Below, piece after piece: positions 24,931-36,000 of a stretch of 64,000 nt of DNA. The stretch is from contig NC_060118.1 in assembly GCF_021155765.1 (NCBI RefSeq), positions 4,650,001 through 4,714,000 on the forward strand. The letters run 5' to 3'. The notes under the pieces were generated by a model, which was given only the letters and a program-made list of their open reading frames with translations, made no database searches and was not told where the DNA came from. The first letter of the stretch is position 1; each line of letters starts with the position of its first letter. The DNA is from Diprion similis (taxonomy: Eukaryota > Arthropoda > Insecta > Hymenoptera > Diprionidae). The position numbers and the translations under genes are program-made.

Positions 24931-27180
24931 TAGTCCTGCACCAGTACCGGAATACATTCAATTCTTTCTTTTTTTCTTTCTTTTTTATTTATTATTATTT
25001 CTCCATTTAGCACTGTCCGTGCACTGCGCTTAAAAGTACAATTTATATTACATAATGTAATATCTCTTTTTCCTCCAATAATTCATTGTGGTTATACTGT
25101 GTTACATTGTCATTATCACATTGCACATTTTTAGCAACGCTTATAGCAGTACATTAATTCCATAACTCGTGAACGTTGGGGCGGTATCTGAATCAACTTT
25201 CGTGACGTATTTTGGACTTCTTAGTATTTCTTACGTCACTGCAATGAACTTTTTTACATCGAAAATCAAAACTTGCCGTGAACCGCAAACCGTGAAATAC
25301 GAAAATTATTGAAACTCCAGGAAAATTATACGGTTTTGTACATTTTTATTTTTGTAGTTTGATTTTTCAACTTCGGCTTACAAATTTTTCCACATGTATA
25401 CAATCCAAGTATCTCCTCAAAGCCAGAAAAATTTTACAGCTGCGCTGCTTGCACCTCTGCGTACTTGAAACATTACATCGCTTGAGTATAATTTCTACAG
25501 TATAAAAAATACATCTTTAATAAATAAAAAAATCTTCAAGAAATATAAGAATGAGAGGTATCTATAGCGTGACTATAATGTCTTTCCGAAACTTTCGCAA
25601 ATATCTCATATATCATTGCATCTGATTGACTTTCATGTCTGTAAAAATTTGTAGTAATGGTACCATTACACATGATTATTTTTCTCCTGCCTCAAAATAT
25701 ACGGTGATTTTACTGTCTTCCGTTCTCATAATGAAGGACTGTTTAATACTTCAAAAATGTATTCCTCATAACATAAAAATACTACAAATTATTTTAGAAG
25801 CATGGTGCTCGTGTTTTATGTGCTAATAATAAAATATATATGTGCTATAATAATAATAATGTCTTATCAGAGTACTGAGAATTAGTTAAATTTTATGGTT
25901 CACTCAAACTCTCAACATAACACAGCGCTTCTATACTATGCTTTATTAAAAATTGGGCAAAAAACTCGAATAGTCATTCTGATTTAGCAAGATGATTCGA
26001 AGGAGCGAGTAAGATAGAATTTACTCTCATATAATATATTTTTATAGACAATATTTAATGATCATTGTGACAAATATAATATTCTGAATTGTTTTTTATG
26101 TAAATAAAAAAAAATGAATATTTCTGTCTTGTCTACAATTTTTGAAAAAATGATCGTATGTGAAAAACTAGTCACACTTTTTAGATATGCTCTCCTAAAT
26201 TTTTAAACGATTAATAAGATGACGATGAACTCGCGATTGAATGTGTGAAATTATTCAACGGATCGCGAATTTTATACAGTTAATGGCATGAAGATTTGTC
26301 AGTGGAGAATTCGATTCCCTACGACCTTGTCAACATGCATAGCTTTGAAAATCATTATTTTCATTACCGATGTCATTTAAGTTAACTAATCATGACAAAA
26401 AAATCATTAAATTAAACGAATAACGGTTTATTAAATCAAATTTCAACTTCGCCAATGCAGGACAAAAATATTGGAGAAATGAAACATACAGATTTTCTAA
26501 TATGTATTCCGATGAAAATACTTTTCCCGGAAACTTCAAATTCTTTTATGCGTAAAATATGTGTGACCAAAATTTGTAATACCTACTACGTTCATACAGG
26601 TAAGTAGAAACTCAAAATTGAAATGTAACGTTGATTTGAAAATTTAACAGCTCCGTTCTGAAGCACCTCGATACTACCTAGAGGTTTGAAACCGCAAGTG
26701 TATATCTTCAATCTGACACACCCTACGAAATACTAAAATTGCAGACACATCAAAATTTTGACCCTGAAAAGCTGCCTGATATTTGGCGAAATGACCCATG
26801 TATTAGGTTACATTTACGTATAACGTGATTCTCTAAACTCGGAGTTGACGGCATCGAGCACATTACATACCTACACTTACGTATAATTCGCAAATACATC
26901 CATGACTCCCACTTTGAGGCCACGTCGAGCGCACATCACGTGGCGCAAAGCATGTGTAGATATAACGCGGTAAAAAATTTCTTACTGTCAACCGTATTAT
27001 CATTCGAAAATTTAACCGAACACAGTATCGAAATCACCTTTCGGTATCGCTGCACCCATACATTCACCTACGTTATATAATTATCTTTATACAGACAGAC
27101 ACATACCTGCACATCTTCTGCATGTATTCGTACACAGACACACGATGAGTAAAAGAAAGGAGGAGAAAAACGACAGCTCG
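24930..27180. other. AT-rich non-coding block
   Basis: A pyrimidine-rich tract occurs near 24,960-25,000. No gene is supported. Confidence 0.5.
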
Positions 27181-27440
27181 CAGCCTACAGGCTCGTAGCA
27201 TACTTACGCATATACATAGACATGTACATACGTACATATATGCATACATGAAAGGCTACGGAGAGTCGGTTGGCCGGCGGAATGTGGCTTGACCAGCCGC
27301 CCTCCTCTTCCCAACGTAGAGAGACTGGCCCAACCGCCGTTGGGCCTATAATGGTCCGCATTGGGGTGCCCTCGAATGTTCCTTCACTATCATGGGCATC
27401 TCGGCTGTGAGATGAATCCCTAGCTAGCCGATGCTTCAAG
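27180..27440. other. Short GC-rich island, unassigned
   Basis: A patch of balanced composition following a run of CATACGTACATATATGCATACATG-like words. A minus-strand frame of 84 codons crosses it but has no recognisable domain. It may be a regulatory element or an untranslated exon. Confidence 0.25.
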
Positions 27441-27698
27441 GAATTATTCTCTATAATGCATAGTCTTTTGTCTCAGTTGTTATAATTTATTGTCTACGTT
27501 TATGTTGGTATTATTGTTTAATGCTCAAGCTTCAAATCGCGACATTTTTCTGCCTTCAAGACTTAATACTACTCAATTAAGAAGGATCGGTCGTAACGTC
27601 GAAATCGAAAGTTAGGAAAGGTGAAAAAACCGTTTAATGCCAACGATAGTAAAAACGAATGAAAGAAATTAATCTGAGGAAATCCGAACAGCTCAACT

Positions 27699-28056
27699 TG
27701 AGATATGAACGATTCGAGAAAAGGTTTTATAATTGGACCGTTCAAATGATTGAACTCTGGGATTATTGATCCGATCCTAATGTTTTTGGGCTCATTCAGT
27801 TCAAACATTCATGTCCAAAGTGGTGAAAACAGATATTTGTAAATACGATACAACAGATTTTCGTTAAAAATTACATCGCGTGTTATAACTATAGTGTAAT
27901 GTGAAATTACTTCAATATTTTCCAGACAATTTGAGGGAATTGGTCAGTAATCAATATGAATGTAGAAACACTAGAATCTGATTAAATACCCGAATTTAAT
28001 CATTTTGAACGTGCTAGTACCATAAAACCTTTTCTCAAATTGTTAATATCTCATAT
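27699..28056. mobile_element. Foldback (long inverted-repeat) element
   Basis: The left arm (about 27,699-27,775) contains GAGATATGAAC, then GAGAAAAGGTTTTATAATTGG, then CGTTCAAATGATT. The right arm (about 27,978-28,056) is its reverse complement with differences, containing AATCATTTTGAACG, CCATAAAACCTTTTCTC and TAATATCTCATA. The arms are about 75-80 bp, roughly 80 percent complementary by eye. No open frame spans the loop. Target duplication is not clear. Confidence 0.65.
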
Positions 28057-28059
28057 TGC

Positions 28060-29041
28060 GTAATTCGATTTTTCTTTGAATTCTTTCTATTGCATAGTGA
28101 CAATGTTGTTTCATTCGTGTTCATCATTATTAGCACCAATAACGCTGCTGCAGATTTTTCAATTATTTTTTGTCTGCTCCTAATTTTTTTTATTCAGACG
28201 GTACTATCCATTCCTCCTTAAAATGATTCTATGTTGTCAGTCCTTACCGACCACGTGAAATTTTACTTATTTTGGCTATTATGAGAGTATTCAGTATATG
28301 TATACATCATTGAACCGAAAAAATCTCACAATCAGCTAGCGCAATTTTAGATGCAATGTCGAGCACAGATTTTCCAAACAATTTTCGTTTTACGCTACCA
28401 TAATGCAAGAGAATGCATTTCTATAAGGGTGTTACCATCAATTACAAGCATTCACTTTTTAGCATTATTTCTACACGAAACAAAAAAGTTTTCGGGTGTT
28501 TTTCTACGGCATTGCACGTATAATTGTGTTACTACGGTAAAATTTAGATAAGTGACATTTTACTCGGTCGGTAAAGACTGGTTGTAGTACCCTCTTAACT
28601 GTAAAACTACAACAAATCATCAAGGAATAATACAGTTTCATCTTAGTAAAAATGTAAGAAAAGACTTTGAAATGATAAGAATGATTTTTTAAATAGTCCA
28701 ACCCTCCAGTACATTGAAATATTATTTTATATGATATTTGCCTGATCGAATTACCGTATAGGCACCGAGACGAAATACAAACAAATTATCGATGTGGTGG
28801 TAAATTATGCCTATATGATTGTCAGCGCTGCCAAACTTGGAACACAGAACTATTTTCAGGTATGTATACCACAATACAAGCTCAATACGTGCGCTTGTAT
28901 TTAAATCTCGGAGATTATACCAACGTTGAGAACATAGTGATAGACCGTAATAATTCTTTGGAGACATTATTGTGGCTTGACCGCGACGTGACTCTCACTT
29001 ATGCCGCGTGCCTGAAATGAGTTTTCAGAATCTATGGTCTG
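28060..29041. other. AT-rich non-coding block
   Basis: No supportable feature. Confidence 0.5.
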
Positions 29042-29727
29042 TTAAGGAGGGTCACGCAAATCTGATGGTAAGCAAAAATTCGAACTTTGAGGGTTGAAAT
29101 TTTACAATTTTATAGAAAAATATATCATACATTTATTTTCGAAATTATTTATAAATCCAGTGTCTAGTACTGAGAGCAAAATGACCAAAAATCAATTTTT
29201 TTTAAATCCGTATACATAGGTTCTTATGCCCGAAACACTCCAGTGGCGACGATTCGAATTTTTTTAACATCGATCTTTCCAAATTTGAATAAATAAAAAT
29301 GAACATAAGAAAACAGAATATGTATAGAGTACAACGGTATATTTATTAACCCTTGTGAACGTTAGAAGTAACTCGAAAAGAGAAGTAAAAAATTTCTTCA
29401 TCGAGGTTGATAAGTAATGACAGCATAGACGATCGGAGGTTTGGCAACGCTGCATGAACATATTGCAGAAATGTCAGCGACTATTGTCGCTCCATCCGCA
29501 CAGACACATATAGATGGAAGAGCGCTGTTGCCACATTTTATTTTGCAATTCTACTACGGAAGTATTTTAAATACTTTCAATGTTTTAAACATCAGTTGAT
29601 CTGAGGAAATAAGTTACACATAATTTTAATAATTAAAATTAATAATTTTCATCATTTTTCTGACGGTCGAAAGAACAAAAAGTTCACTCGCTTTTCTCAG
29701 TTATAAATTACGCGTGAACCTCCTTAA
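29042..29727. mobile_element. TTAA-flanked MITE (piggyBac-like ends), copy A
   Basis: The left end is TTAAGGAGGGTCACGC. The reverse complement of the right end is TTAAGGAGGTTCACGC, giving 16 bases with one mismatch and TTAA at both borders. TTAA target duplication is the hallmark of piggyBac-type insertion. The interior (about 680 bp) has no transposase, so this is a non-autonomous element. Confidence 0.7.
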
Positions 29728-29729
29728 AT

Positions 29730-30290
29730 TTGAATCACGTCATCAGAATCAGGGCAAAAGATTGAAATACCATAACTGGACTCAACTAGCAAATATTTAA
29801 CCGTTGTTTTTATATTCATGTACCTTCAGTAGAGTAAAAGTAGCGTTTTTGCGACCTTCGTCATAATTTGGGCCATAATTTTAACAATTAGAATAATTTC
29901 AACTTTTTTTCTCTCTGTTTTTTTGCTTACACAAGTGAGATTCTATTTCCAGAGTCCGCGAGTACTATCGTATAAGGGTACAGGGTATTGAAAAAGTGGT
30001 ATCAGTGATCAAACACGATGCCTCTGCCCCACTGAAAATGTCTAAGCAACATCATGATCCTGTAAATTCTTATACGGTGCGCAGGAGAGGCTGGAAAGAC
30101 TTTGAAATTCACCAGACAAATTACTGTCAAATAATATTTTTGGAAAAGTTTCGTATGCATAGCCTATTATAAGCATCTGACTTTCATACTCAGAATAAAT
30201 TTTGGTAAAAATTTTACTCACGAAGCTAATGGAACACAGTATAATAAACCATAAAGAGAATCGGTTCTCGCGAAGTTTCCGGACGCTTGG
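29730..30290. other. Non-coding stretch
   Basis: The 89-codon minus-strand frame at 30,042-30,311 has no family resemblance and was not accepted. Confidence 0.45.
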
Positions 30291-30770
30291 GGGCAAGCTT
30301 CTCGATGTCAATTTTTTATAGGTGGGGATGTACGCTTGTATGTGCCGTGAAAATTTCGTGAACTGGTCCCCTGACAGTCACGGTGGGGATCAGCCCACAG
30401 CGGTTCGTGCAAGTAGGAGTCACATCGACTGGCTCGGCCCAACCTGCTTCACTGAAACCTCAGGGTCTGCATGCGTGTACGACAAGCATATATTTTCATA
30501 GGTGTGCGTATATACTGTTCGCCCACACCACTCCGATGAAGCCGGGTTGAAATTCCCGCGACGGAATGATCGTTAGCTGTATAACCTCTCCTCGTTCTCC
30601 GCCGCCATGCAACGTGGTTCAACCTCATTTTTATCTTCATCTTCACCTTCATCTCTATTTCCATCTCGAGACTCCGCGTACAATTCTCTTCTGACCTCTT
30701 CCTTACGGCCTCCTTCTTTTGCTGCGTCCAACGCTCTCCCCCTCGATCATGCATGAACAATTAATTCAAT
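30290..30770. other. GC-rich island, unassigned
   Basis: Balanced composition with CpG. It includes a TTCATCTTCACCTTCATCTC pyrimidine repeat near 30,640-30,660 that creates a Glu/Met/Lys-rich minus frame. It may be an untranslated exon or regulatory DNA. Confidence 0.25.
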
Positions 30771-31194
30771 CAGGTGAATGTATAGCAAGCCACAGAAATA
30801 GTGGAATATCACTTCGGAGAGGCCTTAACCTCGGAGTACTAGGACTTATAACAATGACAGAACGAATCTTAACCTTTTAATTCACGCTGGAATGCCCAGC
30901 GTCTCATCTTTTTTCTGCAGATTTTTATTTATTAAACTATTTTTTCGGTAACAACTGCAGAGTCTTTTGGTTCCACATGGTTCCTGAGACATACATGAGT
31001 CTTAAATAAATATAAATTTTTTTTATTTATTTATTGCGAAAATAGCACATGTCAACAAATGGTCGAAATCCGTACTTTTCGACGAAACAAAGCATTTGCT
31101 GTTAATCTACCATGAAAATCCGAATGCCAATTTTTACACAAACTTAAAACACAGCAAAAAAATTTATAGAATTTTTTCAAAATTTTTCTCCTGT

Positions 31195-31290
31195 TGTTTT
31201 AGCTTGTCCGCCATATTGGATTCGCCATTTTGAATTTTAGAATTTCGAATTCAGATTCGTAATCAGCGATCCCAAAAGCTCATGAATGCA
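31195..31290. repeat. Dispersed repeat fragment related to 18.4 kb
   Basis: Contains GCCATATTGGATTCGCCATTTTGAATT followed by CAGATTCGTAATCAGCGATCCCAAAA, the same ordered words as the 18,410-18,690 element. Confidence 0.6.
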
Positions 31291-31669
31291 AAATTTCAAG
31301 TGAAACGCATGTAAGGAAAAATGTATGCATGAAAGGCTTAAGTGTACAACAGTGATATTGTATAATGATATTTTATTAGAATCGTAAGATGATAGTGACA
31401 ATAAATTCTTAATTTCTAGGTTTGTAAAGTTATATTGCAGGCACCCTAGATACCATTTTACTGTGCGTGAAATACTGCTTCGTAGCTGTCAGTATCCAGC
31501 TATCGAGCGCAAAGTTTCGACTATTATCGTTGCGCCAAAATGAATGTAGTACAAGTATTTCAACAGCGGCCATGTTGATTTTGCGCACTGAAGAAGTGAG
31601 CAAATTATATTTTAAAGTTTTCGTCTCTCCACAGCTTCGAAAACGTTTCATTTCAAAATTCGAGATATG

Positions 31670-31785
31670 ATAGTGCTTGAAATTGTGCTTGTGTGTTGGT
31701 TCAGGGAAGTTCGCAAAATTCGCGAAATACTGAGGTGACATACATACAACAAATTCGCATTCACTTCGAGGTTATGGTGCGCTAC
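31670..31785. repeat. Dispersed repeat copy (partner at 16,225-16,345)
   Basis: Ordered blocks AATTGTGCTTGTGTGTTGGTT, ACAACAAATTC and CACTTCGAGGTTAT match the 16.2-kb copy. Confidence 0.6.
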
Positions 31786-31789
31786 TGAT

Positions 31790-34700
31790 ATCTGAATCTC
31801 ATGTTTGTCGTATATTTCATTAATTTTCCGAACTTTCTTCGAGTACCATACAAGTATACAATTCCAAACACTATCATTTGCAAATGTTTGTATCGATTTC
31901 AACACTTTGTAAAGAAAAAAAAAGTGTACAATACAATTTTCTCACTCCGTCAACATTATTTAAATCCAGGTGCACTAAATATCTCTAATTTTCTTCTTGT
32001 CTTAAAAATCGCAAGAAGGCTCTCATACGTATGTATATGCTCAGGAAAAGCCAATTTCATGTGAATTATACAGGGCTTCATCCCTGCCCGTTTCATTCGC
32101 CAGCTTCCTCTCACGAATACTAATCGCAAGGTGAAGGGACCGGCGCTTCACATTGTATTTATTGGCGCTGTCTTCGAACACTTCAATCGCGGTGCTGTGC
32201 CACACACTCTGTTATCGTTTATGCAATCATGCTTAGAGCTGTAGTTTGAAAGTGGAATTTTCAATTTTTTAAGTATGACAATTCTTCGTTTCTAGCCAGT
32301 AGATGGCGTGTCCTATAGAGAATCTCTGGTCCGTTCATCTCTGTTTCGATTAGAAAACGTGCAGGTTAAAATAATGTGGCTATAGGAACAATTATTCCAA
32401 TAACACAGGTCTACAACCAAAAACTGCATAGATCTTTCGTACTGTGTCTTATAGATTTTTACTCACTGAGACCGGAAAAAATACTCAAAAAATTTCATAA
32501 CGTCAGGTTTTTTTTGAATGAGCCATTTTTTCAATGCTCGATGTATCTAAAGGATCATATTCAGGGCTTACATCATCTTCGTTGATAGTATGAATAATAT
32601 TGGATGCATTAGGACAAGAATTTTCATTAAAATTTATACAAGTAAGCGAGCAGTATAAACTAGCTTTTCTGCACCCACAAGTTTTTGCACAATTTTTTTT
32701 TTCACATCTACAAGAAATAGCGGAGGATACTCGTGTAGATGGATCTTATCCATTCACCTAATGGGATTAATTTTAAATAAAAATCGTCTTATTTTCAATT
32801 TTAATTATTAATTACCTTCCTTTTCTGATACTTAATTAGATTATTATTTAGTTGAATACCATCAAAAATGCCAAAATCGGAAAAATATAATATTTAAACG
32901 ATTGTGAAGCAAAAATAGATGTCTGAGATCGAGTTATCCAATCGATTTACCTTTTTTACGGGTCAGTTGACTAATAAATAATCGTCTTTTAGTACTTCAA
33001 TATTTTTTTTGAGTTGATGGCGCGGAGTTTAATCGATAAACCATGCACTAATTACAAAAGTATTATTAGTAGAGGAAGAAGTTTTAGGCAAAAAATATAA
33101 ATAATTGAATGATCTATAAGTTTGATAAGTAAAATTAAAAAAAAGTGAACCGTTAGGGATATAAAGGGGATAAAAGATGAAAATAGCGAAGTTTGTGACT
33201 GCATTTCGAGTGAAATAATTCGGAAAATTTTAATACTAGAAAAAAAGTTTCGAATATAAAAGTTAGGAAATTTGATTTATACGAGAAAACCTCTCTGTAG
33301 TTTTTTGTGCAGAATGAACCGTTCGCAAGATATCCAATAACTAGTTACTCGCGGCAGTGGCGCCACTCAGACTCGGGGAATCCCACAAATCCGGCATTAT
33401 GCTCAGAACACACTCCTTTAACAAATTATAGTATCGCACAAATTACGTTATCGTATGTAAATTTCACTTTTCTGAGCGACATATTCACTGGATTATAGGA
33501 AAAGAAAGAAGATGTTGTGAAATTGTCTTCCCTGGATAATTTTGAGACATGGATTTCAATATGTCGAAAAGATGTCTTGAAAACATCTGAAAGCCGGTTT
33601 CTATACCCTTTTTCACCGTCAGACGATCTGCATCTCGAATAAAACAGAAGCATAGGAGCCCAACGAAGCCATCTTTGGCCGTGGATTCAGAGCCGATGAG
33701 ATGAAATTTTCTAAGTATTGTCTCTTTATTTGTTATTAAAGAATTAGCCGCCCTCGGACTATTTTTATTTATAAAATCGTTCACAAGTGGATCCATGTTC
33801 TATCAAGGTCGGTCCTATGATAGTGATTAATTTTTTAGTAGCTCCACAGTAATCAAATCTCGAGATCTGACGAATTGTTCTGGGTTGTTTTAGTGACGCT
33901 ATGAATTGTTTATCTATTCATTTTCTACGTCATTTGGAACAGTTTCGTAGTTTGGCGTGGAAAATTCTAGCCACTGCAGCCTCTGTAATATCACATTTTT
34001 CAACATTCACTCAAAATCACATGACATTCGAAACACTTTCTGTTACAAATGATTTCTACCATTAGATTCCGGTAATCTATATGTGCATCCTTGTTTTGGA
34101 AGTATTACTATCCACCTAAGATAACACTTGACGTGTCAATCTGTGAACGAAATAAATGTGATCGATGATTTCCTGTCTGTAGTCAACAGTTTCACAAATG
34201 ACTTCCTCAGAAAATCGACGGTGTAAATCATTTTGGCATTTCATGAAAGTAGGAACCGCTGAGAAATATAATATTTATGCAAGACAGAAGTTTTTAACAC
34301 TGGAATATATAAAGGCTACTCGTATTATATTAAACCCAAGTACTTTAGTGAAAGTTTTGGTACAGTTATTACATATGGCTATAAGAGAAGTTAAATTCGA
34401 AATATAGGCTTATAAAAGAACATGGACCATAGTTTTTCGAGCAGTTCACCATGAAATTAATGAACTGTTCCATTAGTTTCTGCAAAATGTTCTGTGCTAT
34501 TTAGATTTGTATCCTACGTTTAGGGCTATTTGAGCATTTAAGTACTTTCATAAATATGCGTACGAGTTTAGGGCTTCCGAGAGCCTCAGAAACCAGTTTT
34601 ATGCTTTAGCATTCTTTGGGTCGAGAAGCAGTTAGATCCAGGTTTATTCACGTGCGTGATCATTTCCTGCAACGTGGTAATGCGTGCAGGAAGAACTCAC

Positions 34701-35060
34701 GTTCGTATGCGTCTTATCGAATTACTTTTTATACGTCATGTCCAGTGGGGTGGCAAAACCTATTGCAAAACATTACCACTTGAATCAAGCTGTGTGATAA
34801 AGTAACTAAAGATTAGCAGAACTTTTAAGTTTTTCCCTACGTTTGTTGGTAACACAGCTTTCTCGCAGCGTACTCTCGAGATGGAAAAGCAAACTAATCT
34901 CCATTGTTTGTTATCATTATAATCAATGCTACCACTCTTACTAGTCAATTTGTTTTGAACCAATTGAATTTGATTCTTCAATTTTGACAATCTCCTTGAC
35001 GTAGAAGACCACTTTTAGACCACGCTTAAGGAAAAGATACATCGCAGAAGAAATCGTCGT
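31790..35060. other. AT-rich non-coding block with a CTCF-like word
   Basis: No gene is supported. A single CTCF-type core is listed separately. Open frames at 33.4-33.8 kb have no domain resemblance. Confidence 0.45.
32296..32308 (+). promoter_or_regulatory. CTCF-consensus-like site
   Basis: The word CCAGTAGATGGCG fits the conserved animal CTCF core CCASYAGRKGGCR at every position. CTCF is present in most insects and bounds chromatin domains. A 13-base degenerate match can arise by chance in 64 kb, so occupancy is inference. Confidence 0.4.
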
Positions 35061-35449
35061 TTCGTCGAATTTGGGATTCCATTGGATCCTCGGCTGATAT
35101 TTTGTGCATGATTATAACGCGATATTCAGTTCTTCCATGGAAAAAAGAGAGTTTATTGTTTCGCCATTGTTGTATGTATCCGAACTGTCATCCAAAACAT
35201 TTTTTTATATTTTCCATGACAGCGTCTTCTATCTCGTTTTTCGGCTGTACAAATTTAGAGTTACAGTTCGTATGGTTCCAGTTTTCTGCGAATGTCTCAG
35301 CTAGTAAATTTGCCATATCCTTTACGGTAATTTTGGCATTCCCCTCAGGGTGTAATAGGAACAGTGGAAAACTAGTGTGTTTTAGCATTGGATGTTCTCT
35401 ATCATCTTTCACAGTTCGTCGGTTTGTTCTTTATATTTATATCGGTTAG
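35060..35449 (-). mobile_element. Degenerate LINE (jockey/RTE-like) ORF2 fragment
   Basis: On the minus strand a frame at 35,412-35,188 contains KITVKDMANLLAETFAENW. Its downstream continuation contains YNNGETINSLFSMEELNIAL. This is the linker between endonuclease and reverse transcriptase in arthropod non-LTR retrotransposons, where a sequence like ANxLAxxFA is followed by FxxEELxxAL. The frame is broken on both sides and neither catalytic domain was seen, so it is a dead remnant. Confidence 0.5.
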
Positions 35450-36000
35450 CTGATCATAGTTTCGACGCGATGGCTAACTGCTTTTTGGATTGTATTATGT
35501 AGTTGCATGTGAAATGAGAAGTAGTTGCATGTGAAATGAGACGTAGTCACTGTCGTTAAGTACCTCGTCTATATACCATTCGACTGTGTCTGAAATACAC
35601 AATGCTGAAACAGATACTTTTTAACCTAATATTTTATGACCAATCCAACTGGAAAAGTTTTCTCATAACGAAAAATGTAATCATTGTCATGCCTTACTTT
35701 GCAGGGTGATTTCAACCCCTTAAAGTGTTTAATGGCACTTAAAACAAAATGCGTGTCGCTTAGTTTTTAGTCTACTGTAACATAGTGGAAAAGAAATAAA
35801 ATCGGAGAGATCGACCTGGAATACCTTCCTTGTTAGTGACGCTACTAATTCCTTCTTACTTTATTCACACTGACAATGAAAGAAAAGTGTGGTTCGTATA
35901 AAAAACTAAATGATAGCTGCCTGCAGGTCACTTATTGCAGCTATGTGCAATAGCAATAGCAATACCGTATAGTTGTGGAACTACTACGGATAAATACGAA
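35450..36000. other. AT-rich non-coding stretch
   Basis: A short direct repeat, GTAGTTGCATGTGAAATGAGA, occurs twice in tandem at about 35,501-35,542. Nothing else is supported. Confidence 0.5.

Noticed and set aside
33426-33796. Overlapping minus-strand frames that might be a transposase remnant
   Set aside because: No catalytic triad, zinc finger or terminal repeats recognised, and the frames carry no resemblance I can name.
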